DNA of 64,000 nucleotides from Flavobacteriaceae bacterium (GTDB taxonomy: Bacteria > Bacteroidota > Bacteroidia > Flavobacteriales > Flavobacteriaceae). The notes under the pieces are model-generated. The model was not told the DNA's origin and did no database searches. It was given only the letters and a program-made list of their open reading frames with translations. The translations under genes and the position numbers were made by a program. The DNA lies in NCBI GenBank assembly GCA_947456955.1, contig CANGTQ010000009.1, positions 1-64,000 of the forward strand, given 5' to 3'. This document shows, piece by piece, positions 7,516 to 15,261 of the stretch. Positions within the stretch are counted from its first letter, which is position 1, and every line of letters begins with the position of its first letter.

Positions 7516-8826
7516 ATGGGAACTTTTAAAATAGAAGGAGGAATCCAATTAAAAGGTGATGTACAGCCACAAGGTGCCAAAAACGAAGCATTGCAAGTTT
7601 TATGTCCAGCATTATTAACTTCAGAAAAAGTTAGGGTTACAAATATTCCAGATATTATTGATGTTAATAAACTAATAGTTTTACTTGGAAATTTGGGTGT
7701 AAAAATTCAAAAAAATGGAGTGGGAGATTACACGTTCCAAGCCGATGAAGTAAACATTGATTATTTAAAAACCGAAGCTTTCAAAAAAGAAGGCGGAAGC
7801 TTAAGAGGTTCGATTATGATTGTTGGGCCGCTTTTAGCCCGATTTGGTTGTGGCTATATTCCGAAACCGGGTGGCGATAAAATTGGTCGTCGTCGTTTGG
7901 ATACACATTTTGAAGGATTTATAAATCTTGGAGCTAAATTCCGTTACGAAAGAGAGGACTATTTTTATGGTGTTGAAACAAAAGGAAGATTAAAAGGCGC
8001 GCACATGTTACTTGATGAAGCATCGGTAACCGGAACGGCAAACATCGTTATGGCTGCTGTTTTGGCGGAAGGAATTACTACAATTTACAATGCTGCTTGT
8101 GAACCTTATTTACAACAGTTATGTAAAATGTTGAATTCTATGGGAGCCAAAATAACAGGAGTTGGTTCAAACTTATTGACTATTGAAGGTGTAGAAAAAT
8201 TGGGTGGTTGTGAACATAGAATCTTGCCTGATATGATTGAGATTGGCTCATGGATTGGCCTTGCAGCGATGACCAGAAGTGAAATTACAATCAAAAATGT
8301 GTCTTGGGATAATCTTGGGGTTATTCCAAATGTATTTAGAAAACTGGGAATTACTCTGGAAAGAAAAGGTGACGACATCTATATTCCGGCTCACGCAGAA
8401 GGATATACCGTAAAAACTGATATAGATGGTTCTATTTTAACGATAGCCGATGCACCATGGCCAGGATTTACCCCTGATTTATTGAGTATCGTTTTGGTAG
8501 TGGCAACTCAGGCGAATGGCGACGTATTAATACACCAAAAAATGTTTGAAAGTCGTTTGTTCTTTGTAGACAAATTGATTGACATGGGTGCGAAAATTAT
8601 GTTATGCGATCCGCATAGGGCAGTAGTTATGGGACACAATTTCCAATCACAATTGAAAGCAACCATAATGAGCTCACCAGATATTCGTGCGGGAATTTCA
8701 TTATTGATTGCTGCACTTTCTGCCAAAGGAACTTCAACCATTCAAAATATTGAACAAATTGACAGAGGTTACGAACGCATTGATGAAAGACTTCGTGCGC
8801 TTGGAGCAAATATAGTAAGAGTTTAA
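7516..8826 (+). CDS. murA: UDP-N-acetylglucosamine 1-carboxyvinyltransferase MurA, Asp variant
   Basis: This 436-residue enzyme does the first committed step of peptidoglycan synthesis: enolpyruvyl transfer from phosphoenolpyruvate to UDP-GlcNAc. K22/N23 (PQGAKNEALQ) are the substrate-binding pair. The catalytic loop reads PKPGGDKIGRRRLDTH, with Asp121 where E. coli has Cys115, the residue alkylated by fosfomycin. Asp at this place is the form known from naturally fosfomycin-resistant MurA such as those of mycobacteria and chlamydiae, so resistance is predicted. Length and all other blocks are normal. It follows the DUF4290 gene by 75 bases. Confidence 0.96.
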   Translation: MGTFKIEGGIQLKGDVQPQGAKNEALQVLCPALLTSEKVRVTNIPDIIDVNKLIVLLGNLGVKIQKNGVGDYTFQADEVNIDYLKTEAFKKEGGSLRGSIMIVGPLLARFGCGYIPKPGGDKIGRRRLDTHFEGFINLGAKFRYEREDYFYGVETKGRLKGAHMLLDEASVTGTANIVMAAVLAEGITTIYNAACEPYLQQLCKMLNSMGAKITGVGSNLLTIEGVEKLGGCEHRILPDMIEIGSWIGLAAMTRSEITIKNVSWDNLGVIPNVFRKLGITLERKGDDIYIPAHAEGYTVKTDIDGSILTIADAPWPGFTPDLLSIVLVVATQANGDVLIHQKMFESRLFFVDKLIDMGAKIMLCDPHRAVVMGHNFQSQLKATIMSSPDIRAGISLLIAALSAKGTSTIQNIEQIDRGYERIDERLRALGANIVRV

Positions 8827-8847
8827 AAACATTTATTTTTTATTTTT

Positions 8848-8912
8848 AAACCATTAAGGAATTAAGAAAATTAAGAAAACTTAATAAATCTTAATTCCTT
8901 AATGGTTTTTAA
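8848..8912 (+). terminator. Long inverted repeat, probable terminator of murA
   Basis: A perfect 19-bp stem, AAACCATTAAGGAATTAAG (8848-8866) with its complement at 8890-8908, encloses a 23-nt loop that contains a smaller TTAAG/CTTAA hairpin. It ends in TTTTT. The stem is far longer than the other terminators here and is AT-rich, so it may also be a dispersed repeat. Confidence 0.7.
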
Positions 8913-8923
8913 GTTTTTTAAAT

Positions 8924-9691
8924 ATGGAGACCTACATAATCATTCTACTTTGCCTAGCCGCTTTCTTTGCCGGATTTGTTGACGCTATAGTAGGCGGTGG
9001 TGGATTAATACAAACTCCAGTTGCTTTAATTTTATTACCAAACATTGCCGTTTCCTCCATAATCGGCTCGTTAAAAATTCCTGCTTTTAGCGGAACCAGT
9101 TTTGCAGCAAATCAATATTTGAAAAAAGTGAATATGAATTGGAAACTACTTTCCATCATGGCAATTGTTGCTTTTGCTTCCGCTTTTTTAGGTTCCCATT
9201 TGCTGACAAAAGTGCACAACAATTTTATGAAACCAATGCTTTTGGTCGTTTTGACTTTGATTGCCATTTATACCTTTACAAAAAAAGACTTCGGAATTCA
9301 TCAAGCAAAAGAGCATACAGTAAAACGCCAATTTTTATTAGCTGTTTCCATGAGTCTTTGCATCGGATTTTATGATGGCTTTATTGGTCCTGGAACAGGG
9401 AGTTTCCTAGTGTTAGGATTTGTAATGGTTTTGGGTTTTGATTTTCTTCATGCTTCCGCCAATGCCAAAATGGTCAATCTGGCAACCAATTTTGGTTCGA
9501 TTTGTCTTTTTATCCTCAAAGGAAAAATCATTTGGGCAATAGCAATTCCGATGGCAGTTTGTAATGCTTTTGGTGGATGGTTTGGAGCCAAGCTTGCCAT
9601 TAAAAAAGGAAACGGATTTATTCGTATTTTCTTTTTAATTGTAGTAATCGGAACGTTACTTCGCTTTGGATATGATGTGTTTTTTAAATGA
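8924..9691 (+). CDS. TauE/SafE family sulfite exporter-like permease
   Basis: This 255-residue inner-membrane protein has about eight hydrophobic segments in the two-fold repeat of the TauE/SafE family. The N-terminal signature GFVDAIVGGGGLIQTP (18-33) and the second-half equivalent GFYDGFIGPGTGSFLVLGF are both clear. The family exports sulfite, sulfoacetate or other small organic anions; the substrate here is not determinable. It ends one base before the convergent DUF5686 gene ends, with no terminator in between. Confidence 0.9.
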   Translation: METYIIILLCLAAFFAGFVDAIVGGGGLIQTPVALILLPNIAVSSIIGSLKIPAFSGTSFAANQYLKKVNMNWKLLSIMAIVAFASAFLGSHLLTKVHNNFMKPMLLVVLTLIAIYTFTKKDFGIHQAKEHTVKRQFLLAVSMSLCIGFYDGFIGPGTGSFLVLGFVMVLGFDFLHASANAKMVNLATNFGSICLFILKGKIIWAIAIPMAVCNAFGGWFGAKLAIKKGNGFIRIFFLIVVIGTLLRFGYDVFFK

Positions 9692-12166
9692 TTACTCCAA
9701 CACATTCAAAAACTTTAAACCAAAAATAACACCATCTCCCTGATAACCGTTTTGATAGGAACGAACATAATCCAATCGGAACAAACGGTATTTTCCAAAA
9801 CCAAGATTGTCTAGTCCAACAGAGAATTCTTGATACGGTTTTCGGTCGGGAACAGCTAAGTTATGAAATCCCAAAACCAATTGCGATTGTAAGTGTTTCA
9901 ATAGCGGAATCTTATTCATAAAATAACCTTTGTCATTATGCTCAATATGGGTTTCGCTATAACTATCGTTGGTGCTTGCAGCGTAATAAGGTAACAAATT
10001 AAATACATTAGTATAACTTTCAGATTGTCCAATGCGGGTTTGATTGCCATTGAAATGTTTGTAATCAACAAATGAAATATTGTCAGCTTTGAAGAATTTA
10101 CCGCCTTTGAAAGCCATTTGTAACGTTCCTTTATTGCCTAAAGTCACATCATAATTTACTCGAGCTGCCACAAAATCATATTCATAATTTTTATCGGTGG
10201 CCGCAAATGTTTTTTCATAACCTAAAGACAAAGATGGATAATCATCGTTCGGAATATTGTATTTTCCATCAGGACGGCTTATGTATTTTTGCCCAAAATT
10301 AAAACGCATCAGCACATTGGTTTTTACCAAATTGTGTTTGTTTACAGCAGCTGAAGTTTCGTCGTTTGGCAAAAGCGGATTGTTGGATGTATATAGATCT
10401 TCACTTTTTATAACCGTATAATCCGTAGTGTTGTATAAAGGTTTTCGTTCAGCGTATTCTGCACCAATATTCATATAAAATCCATTGACAATCTCTCTTC
10501 CATAAAAGCCTGAAACAAAATTCTTATCATACAATTTCATGAAGTTGTTTTTGAAAAATAAGGTGCTAACACTATTTACAATATTTGAAATAGGATTACT
10601 TCCGTTAAATTGAGCTACGGAACTCCCACCATTAAATGTCAACAAGCTATTATTAGTGTTGTTGAATTTATGAGTGAAGTTGGCTGTTGCCCGTATTTTT
10701 TCTTCCGAGAAACCATAATCAAACCGGGAACTAATTCTAGTAAACTTTCTCTTGTCTTCATCACGTTTGGTATACGACAAACCAGCGTTAATTCGGTAGC
10801 CTTGAACCGTATTGAAAGAGATTGACGTAAGCGGACCGTCATAATCCAATGACCATTTTTTAAACGAATTTTTATAACTATAGCCATTTAAAATATCCAT
10901 CACTTTGAATTTGTTACGTTTGGCATCAATCGAATCTAAATATACTTTTGATTTCTTTTTTGTTTGCAAGATATCTTTCTTAGTATAATCAGTTGATTCT
11001 TCTTCTGTCAAAGGAACAGGGCGAATGGTATTCCAAAAAGAATCTTCCTTTTTATTTGCGTTTTCCTGAAAGGACAGAATTTCATTGGTGAATGTTTTCT
11101 TCTCAAACTGTTTCTCAAATTCAAAATTAGAATACACATACGTAAATCGCCCATTGACTTTAATAGAAAGAATACCGGCTACAAAGTCGAGTGTCTGTGT
11201 GTTTTTAACCCAAATTTTATTATTAGAATTGTAACTGTAACTCTGTTTCAATGTCAGTTTGTCTATAGCCGGAGACTGCATCTGGTTGCCTTTTATGGAT
11301 AAATCTGTGGCATAAATAGCATAAGAGTCATCTACTATATATAGGTAGCCTTCCATAACAGGTTCTGTTTCGCGACGAGGTATTACTTTTATCTTATTAA
11401 TTTGTTGGCGATTCTCGGTAAAAAACGAACCTTCAAATTTGTACTTATAATAGTTGAATGCATTATCAGCTATGGGCGAAACAACATTAATCTCAAACGG
11501 AAGATAGTTTTCATAAAAATCAAAATTCACCGAAGCCGCATTATTGAAACTAAAACCATTGTCTTTTCCACTTACTTTAGAAGCCACGATAACTTCTTTG
11601 ATCTTATCTGGTTTTTGAAAGGTAATTTTAGAAACCGTTTCGGATAGATAAATAATTCCACTTCTTGTGGAGTCCAATATTTCATCAAAGAAATCAAACT
11701 TTTGTCCCATGATGGTTTTTGGTGCATCTTTTAGTCGGATGATACCTCGGGAATAAAAATCAGATTTGAAACGAGCGGTCTTTTCAGAGTTTTCTTTTTT
11801 ATTTTTAATAGCATTCCTGATAATCTCATTCGCGGGATTATCTTTCGGATTGATGATAACTTCTCTTAATGTGATATTTTCTTCCTGCATCATAACATCG
11901 AGGAGGATTGGTGTTTTATCTAAATCAACAATTTGTTTAATGGTTTTATACCCTAAATATTGAAAGATGATATTATGGTTTCCTGGGATTTTGATATTTA
12001 ATTCAAATTTTCCTTGCTCATTTGAGGTAGTGCTATTATAGGTGTTTTCTTCAAAGATGTTTACAAATGCTAATGGATTTCCTTTGACATCAGTTACCGT
12101 TCCTTTGATTTGGGAAAAGCAATTGATGGAAATCAATATAAATAGGAGAGAAGTAATTTTTTTCAT
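9692..12166 (-). CDS. DUF5686 outer-membrane protein with carboxypeptidase-regulatory-like domain
   Basis: This 824-residue protein starts with a signal peptide (MKKITSLLFILISINCFSQ), followed by a carboxypeptidase-regulatory-like beta-sandwich (about 20-105: IKGTVTDVKGNPLAFVNI...), a DUF5686 region, and a C-terminal half of alternating polar/hydrophobic strands ending in FGLKFLNVLE, as in an outer-membrane beta-barrel. Such proteins resemble TonB-dependent receptors that lack the plug. The role is unknown; surface nutrient handling or envelope assembly is plausible. The gene stands alone between the convergent TauE gene and the repeat-rich GxxExxY locus. Confidence 0.86.
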   Translation of the reverse strand: MKKITSLLFILISINCFSQIKGTVTDVKGNPLAFVNIFEENTYNSTTSNEQGKFELNIKIPGNHNIIFQYLGYKTIKQIVDLDKTPILLDVMMQEENITLREVIINPKDNPANEIIRNAIKNKKENSEKTARFKSDFYSRGIIRLKDAPKTIMGQKFDFFDEILDSTRSGIIYLSETVSKITFQKPDKIKEVIVASKVSGKDNGFSFNNAASVNFDFYENYLPFEINVVSPIADNAFNYYKYKFEGSFFTENRQQINKIKVIPRRETEPVMEGYLYIVDDSYAIYATDLSIKGNQMQSPAIDKLTLKQSYSYNSNNKIWVKNTQTLDFVAGILSIKVNGRFTYVYSNFEFEKQFEKKTFTNEILSFQENANKKEDSFWNTIRPVPLTEEESTDYTKKDILQTKKKSKVYLDSIDAKRNKFKVMDILNGYSYKNSFKKWSLDYDGPLTSISFNTVQGYRINAGLSYTKRDEDKRKFTRISSRFDYGFSEEKIRATANFTHKFNNTNNSLLTFNGGSSVAQFNGSNPISNIVNSVSTLFFKNNFMKLYDKNFVSGFYGREIVNGFYMNIGAEYAERKPLYNTTDYTVIKSEDLYTSNNPLLPNDETSAAVNKHNLVKTNVLMRFNFGQKYISRPDGKYNIPNDDYPSLSLGYEKTFAATDKNYEYDFVAARVNYDVTLGNKGTLQMAFKGGKFFKADNISFVDYKHFNGNQTRIGQSESYTNVFNLLPYYAASTNDSYSETHIEHNDKGYFMNKIPLLKHLQSQLVLGFHNLAVPDRKPYQEFSVGLDNLGFGKYRLFRLDYVRSYQNGYQGDGVIFGLKFLNVLE

Positions 12167-12171
12167 AAATG

Positions 12172-12358
12172 TTTTTTGTTACACAGAGATTCACAGAGTT
12201 TCTTGTAGGTTTATTTTTTTGAGATTCACAGAGATATATAGTTTATTTAATTTTCTCCGTGTATCTCTTTTTTTCTCTGTGAGTCTCTGTGAAATTATTT
12301 TTTTTGTTACACAGAGAAGCACTGAGTCTTTTTGAGATTCACAGAGATGTTTGTTTTA
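12172..12358. repeat. CTCTGTG/CACAGAG repeat block, left flank of the GxxExxY gene
   Basis: Two related direct units (TTTGTTACACAGAGA near 12175 and again near 12303, each followed by TTTTTGAGATTCACAGAGAT near 12215 and 12331) enclose inverted-sense copies (TCTCCGTGTATCTC and CTCTGTGAGTCTCTGTGAAA, 12255-12293). The same motif in the same sense recurs at 12758-12780 on the other side of the gene. The block can fold into long imperfect hairpins. Confidence 0.82.
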
Positions 12359-12364
12359 TGGAGA

Positions 12365-12737
12365 TTATATTCGAAATCTTTTTATTCCTTGTTTTAGCAT
12401 TTTAGTGTTGAAATTTATTAATAATCCAGTTGAATAATTTCCAAGTTTCATATAAGTGAGAATTTGTGCAGAGTGAACATCGGTAAAAGCTTCAACAGTT
12501 TTCAGTTCAATGACCAGTTTGTTTTCTATTAATAAATCAATCCTATATCCTTGCTCCAGTTTTATTTCTTTATAAACTAATGGCATTGGTTTCTCACATT
12601 CAACATGAATTCCGGTTTTTTTTGATTTCATAAAATAAACATTCTTTATAAGCAGATTCCAATAACCCTGGTCCAAGGTGCCTATGTGCTTCAATTGCTA
12701 ACCCAATTATTTTTTCTGTTAAATCATTTATTTCCAT
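12365..12737 (-). pseudogene. GxxExxY family protein, frameshifted at an A8 run
   Basis: The intact family is a PD-(D/E)XK nuclease-like protein of about 125 residues. Read from ATG at 12737, frame one gives MEINDLTEKIIGLAIEAHRH, then LGPGLLESAYKECLFYEIKK with the name-giving G-x-x-E-x-x-Y. It then hits an eight-A run (T8 at 12616-12623 on plus) and stops soon after. With one A fewer the frame joins KTGIHVECEKPMPLVYKEI and the nuclease-like core YRIDLLIENKLVIELKTVE, ending at 12365 (about 123 residues in all). So one extra A breaks the gene; it could be a real mutation, phase variation by slippage, or a sequencing error. The gene is flanked on both sides by CTCTGTG-type repeats. Confidence 0.9.
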
Positions 12738-12740
12738 AAT

Positions 12741-12793
12741 CTCATTGTCTCTTTTTTTTTCTCCGTGTATCTCCGTGAAACTTTTTCATCTCT
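12741..12793. repeat. CTCCGTG repeat, right flank of the GxxExxY gene
   Basis: TCTCCGTGTATCTCCGTGAAAC (12758 onward) matches the TCTCCGTGTATCTC and CTCTGTGAAA units of the block at 12255-12293 and has the same orientation. Only the interval with the broken nuclease-like gene separates the copies. Confidence 0.75.
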
Positions 12794-12801
12794 TAGCTTA
12801 A

Positions 12802-13215
12802 CTATAAAAACGACTGCAACGCCAATTCATAACTTTTCAATCCAAAGCCAATAATGATTCCTTTGGCATTCGGAGAAATAAAAGACTGATGACGAAAAGT
12901 CTCTCTAGTGAAGGTATTAGATATATGTACTTCGATTACCGGAGTTGAAATTGCTTTTACCGCATCGCCAATACCAACAGAGGTATGCGTGTAAGCCGCA
13001 GCATTCAGAATGATACCGTCAAACGTAAACCCAACTTCTTGGATTTTATCAATTAGTTCACCTTCAATATTACTTTGAAAATAAGAAAGCGTAATACTAG
13101 GATATTTTGTTTTCAACTGGTCATAAAAAATATCAAAAGTCATGTTGCCATAGACTTCAGTTTCACGCTTGCCTAACAAGTTTAAATTAGGGCCATTTAT
13201 TATTATTATTTTCAT
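12802..13215 (-). CDS. aroQ: Type II 3-dehydroquinate dehydratase
   Basis: This 137-residue shikimate-pathway enzyme dehydrates 3-dehydroquinate to 3-dehydroshikimate and forms dodecamers in relatives. The N-terminal signature INGPNLNLLGKRE is followed by the catalytic tyrosine Y22 (EVYG), then N71 and H77 (LNAAAYTHTS), the EVHISN block with H97, and the R-rich lid (TRETFRH). Length is normal. The gene is monocistronic; the nearest same-pathway gene is not in the window. Confidence 0.96.
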   Translation of the reverse strand: MKIIIINGPNLNLLGKRETEVYGNMTFDIFYDQLKTKYPSITLSYFQSNIEGELIDKIQEVGFTFDGIILNAAAYTHTSVGIGDAVKAISTPVIEVHISNTFTRETFRHQSFISPNAKGIIIGFGLKSYELALQSFL

Positions 13216-13408
13216 GGGAACTTATATTTCTGTAAAAATAGGAATAAACAGTTTAAAATGAGCGTTTAGTTTTAGCTAAAAAAAGCAATTATAAATAGGA
13301 AAAATGAATTTTATACCTTAAAATTTATAGTTTTTCATAATGGTTGTATCCATGTTATAAGCCTGAATTTGGTTTAAATACTATAAAATAAGGAATTAAA
13401 TATATTTT

Positions 13409-13431
13409 TTGTTAATAACATTGTTAATAAC
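13409..13431. repeat. Tandem TTGTTAATAAC pair upstream of the OMP gene
   Basis: TTGTTAATAAC occurs at 13409-13419 and 13421-13431, a 12-base period, about 40 bases upstream of a -7 box. The rest of the 290-base gap between aroQ and the OMP gene (13216-13505) is AT-rich and I see no gene in it. Confidence 0.6.
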
Positions 13432-13469
13432 TGCAAATGCCAACTGCGTTCATGCAAAATGATTACATA

Positions 13470-13477
13470 TAAATTTG
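13470..13477 (+). promoter_or_regulatory. -7 box TAAATTTG of the OMP gene
   Basis: TAAATTTG matches the phylum consensus and lies 28 bases before the ATG. At the -33 position I see only TTC with an 18-base spacer (13449-13451). Confidence 0.55.
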
Positions 13478-13505
13478 TTTTTATTAATATTAAAATTAAA
13501 CAAAC

Positions 13506-14081
13506 ATGAAAAAAATTATTTTAACAGTTGCTGCAGTATTCGCTTTGACGTTTGCTAATGCACAAGACAAAAAAGAAGGTTCTGAAGGATTAGCAAAAGG
13601 AGATTTAGTTCTTACTGGTGCTTTTAATTTTTCAACTTCAAAAACTGGAGATGCTAAAACTAATGGTTTGACAGTTGCTCCAGGATTAGGTTATATGATA
13701 GACAGTAATTGGGCTATTATAGGTCAAGTTGCTTATTTATCAACTGAAGTAGAAGATGTTAAAAATTCCGGTTTCGCAATTGGAGCTGGTGCTAGATATT
13801 TTTGGACTCCTGCAAGCAAATTTTCTCTATCTTTAGGAGGTCAATTATCTTATGCGACAACTAAAAATGATGCAACTGATGTAAAAGTAAATGCTATTGG
13901 TGTTGAAGTTCCTGTAGGTTTACATTACTTTGTATCAAACAACTTTGCTATTACAACTTCTTGGGCTGGTTTAAGCTATACAACAGCTAAAGCTGATACA
14001 GATGGAGCAGAGGCTACAAATACTTTAGGTTTGGAATTAGACATGTCATCTATCTCTTTTGGTTTGTTATACAAACTGTAA
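13506..14081 (+). CDS. Outer-membrane beta-barrel protein (OmpA/OmpX-like)
   Basis: This 191-residue protein has a clear signal peptide (MKKIILTVAAVFALTFANAQ) and then about eight amphipathic strands (for example GDLVLTGAFNFSTS, NWAIIGQVAYLSTEV, FSLSLGGQLSYATT, SISFGLLYKL), the pattern of a small eight-stranded outer-membrane barrel. It ends in YKL rather than the proteobacterial terminal Phe. Function is unknown; such proteins are usually abundant structural porin-like components. It is a single-gene unit with its own -7 box and strong terminator. Confidence 0.85.
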   Translation: MKKIILTVAAVFALTFANAQDKKEGSEGLAKGDLVLTGAFNFSTSKTGDAKTNGLTVAPGLGYMIDSNWAIIGQVAYLSTEVEDVKNSGFAIGAGARYFWTPASKFSLSLGGQLSYATTKNDATDVKVNAIGVEVPVGLHYFVSNNFAITTSWAGLSYTTAKADTDGAEATNTLGLELDMSSISFGLLYKL

Positions 14082-14104
14082 TTAGTATAGAACGTAAACA
14101 ATTA

Positions 14105-14131
14105 AACCGCGCCATTGGCGCGGTTTTTTTT
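14105..14131 (+). terminator. Strong terminator of the OMP gene
   Basis: A 9-bp GC-rich stem AACCGCGCC (14105-14113), a 3-base loop ATT, GGCGCGGTT (14117-14125) and a T8 tract. Confidence 0.93.
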
Positions 14132-14157
14132 GTTATAATTAAAATATTACAAAATAT

Positions 14158-14187
14158 TTGCATTTTAATTTAATAATATTATTTTTG
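14158..14187 (+). promoter_or_regulatory. Bacteroidota-type promoter of the lipoprotein gene at 14217
   Basis: TTG (14158-14160), exactly 19 bases and TATTTTTG (14180-14187) are a perfect consensus. The start codon is 30 bases downstream. Confidence 0.8.
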
Positions 14188-14216
14188 CATCAATTAATCT
14201 TTAAAATCATTATTAC

Positions 14217-14663
14217 ATGAAAAATTTTTTATTACTTACTTTGTTAACTTCATTATTTCTGACTAGCTGTAGTTCAGTTAATCAATCAATGCGTGAGCCA
14301 AATTCTAGGCTAGAATTAGTTAAAAGCGACTTTTCTTTATCTGATCAAGTTTCTGCAACTGCGACAACAACAAGAATATTAGGGATAGACTTTGAACGTC
14401 TTTTTAACAAGAGAACAGGTGTTGTTGACGGTTATACTTCAAGTACAGTTTCTTTATCTAGTATACCGGTGATTGGAAATGTATTTAATGATAATACTTC
14501 TAATTACGCTCTATATGAGCTAATGCAAAAAAATCCAAATTATGATGTAGTTTTGTATCCTCAATATGAAACTAAAGTTAGTCGCCCTATTTTAGGTCTT
14601 GGATTTATTTTCAAACAAACAACTGTTAAAACTACTGCAAGATTGGCACAGTTAAAAAAATAA
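14217..14663 (+). CDS. Lipoprotein of unknown function
   Basis: This 148-residue protein begins with a lipoprotein signal peptide (MKNFLLLTLLTSLFLTSC, lipobox LTSC, acylated Cys18). The mature part has a hydrophobic central segment and a C-terminal segment ALYELMQKNPNYDVVLYPQYETK. That last pattern (ELMQKNPNYDVVLYP) resembles small lipoproteins that report on a remembered or sensed envelope state, but I do not recognise a family with confidence. The gene has its own promoter at 14158-14187 and terminator at 14685-14714. Confidence 0.75.
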   Translation: MKNFLLLTLLTSLFLTSCSSVNQSMREPNSRLELVKSDFSLSDQVSATATTTRILGIDFERLFNKRTGVVDGYTSSTVSLSSIPVIGNVFNDNTSNYALYELMQKNPNYDVVLYPQYETKVSRPILGLGFIFKQTTVKTTARLAQLKK

Positions 14664-14684
14664 AAATCATTTCTTTAAATTTTA

Positions 14685-14714
14685 AAAGCATATTTTATAT
14701 ATGCTTTTTTTTAT
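14685..14714 (+). terminator. Terminator after the lipoprotein gene
   Basis: AAAGCATAT (14685-14693) pairs with ATATGCTTT (14699-14707), followed by a T8 tract. Confidence 0.85.
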
Positions 14715-14732
14715 TAAATAATTTAAATTATT

Positions 14733-15200
14733 ATGTATAAATACATCTATTTTTTTTTCCTTTTGTTACCCGAGTTTGTTGCTAGTCAAGAAAATAATTT
14801 AGACTTTCACATCAACTCAAAAATTGATGTTATTAAACAAATAAAAATAGTTTATGATGATAGTAATATTGATTTGTCGGAAGACGGACAGTATTCACAA
14901 GTTTTATCAACAAAATTATTGAATGATTTAAGTAAAAAAGGTTTAAAAGTTAATTTTCCTCAAGATTTAAAAAATATTTGCATTCTTAAAGAATGTGGAA
15001 AGATTGATATTATAACAAAAGATGAAGATTTTATTTTTTTATTTATTTCATCTCAGTCATCTGGTGGAAGAACAACTATAAATGGTTCAATTTATCAAAA
15101 CAATAAAGTAATTGGTGGTTTTAAATCTTATAGAAGTTATTGGACAAATAATAGATTTGATAAATTAAGTTTATCAATTGCTGATAAAATTGTTAATTAA
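14733..15200 (+). CDS. Exported protein of unknown function
   Basis: This 155-residue protein has a signal peptide (MYKYIYFFFLLLPEFVAS, cleavage likely before QENN) and a small alpha/beta mature part with two Cys (ICILKECGK, near 88-93) that could pair. The segment IFLFISSQSSGGRTTINGSIYQNN suggests two beta strands around a turn. I do not recognise a family. It lies between two terminators, so it is probably expressed alone; I see no strong promoter in front of it. Confidence 0.65.
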   Translation: MYKYIYFFFLLLPEFVASQENNLDFHINSKIDVIKQIKIVYDDSNIDLSEDGQYSQVLSTKLLNDLSKKGLKVNFPQDLKNICILKECGKIDIITKDEDFIFLFISSQSSGGRTTINGSIYQNNKVIGGFKSYRSYWTNNRFDKLSLSIADKIVN

Positions 15201-15233
15201 TTTAATTTTACAAATATTTAAATCTTTTAATTA

Positions 15234-15259
15234 AAACCTCTTCAATGAGGTTTTTTTTT
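15234..15259 (+). terminator. Terminator abutting the xerD start codon
   Basis: AACCTC (15235-15240), loop TTCAAT, GAGGTT (15247-15252) and T8. Only a few bases separate the T run from the ATG at 15262. Confidence 0.82.
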
Positions 15260-15261
15260 AT

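Noticed and set aside
12365..12694. A 109-codon frame read as an independent gene
   Set aside because: Its first 23 residues are out of frame with the family; the correct N-terminus lies in another frame upstream of the A8 run, so it is a broken GxxExxY gene.
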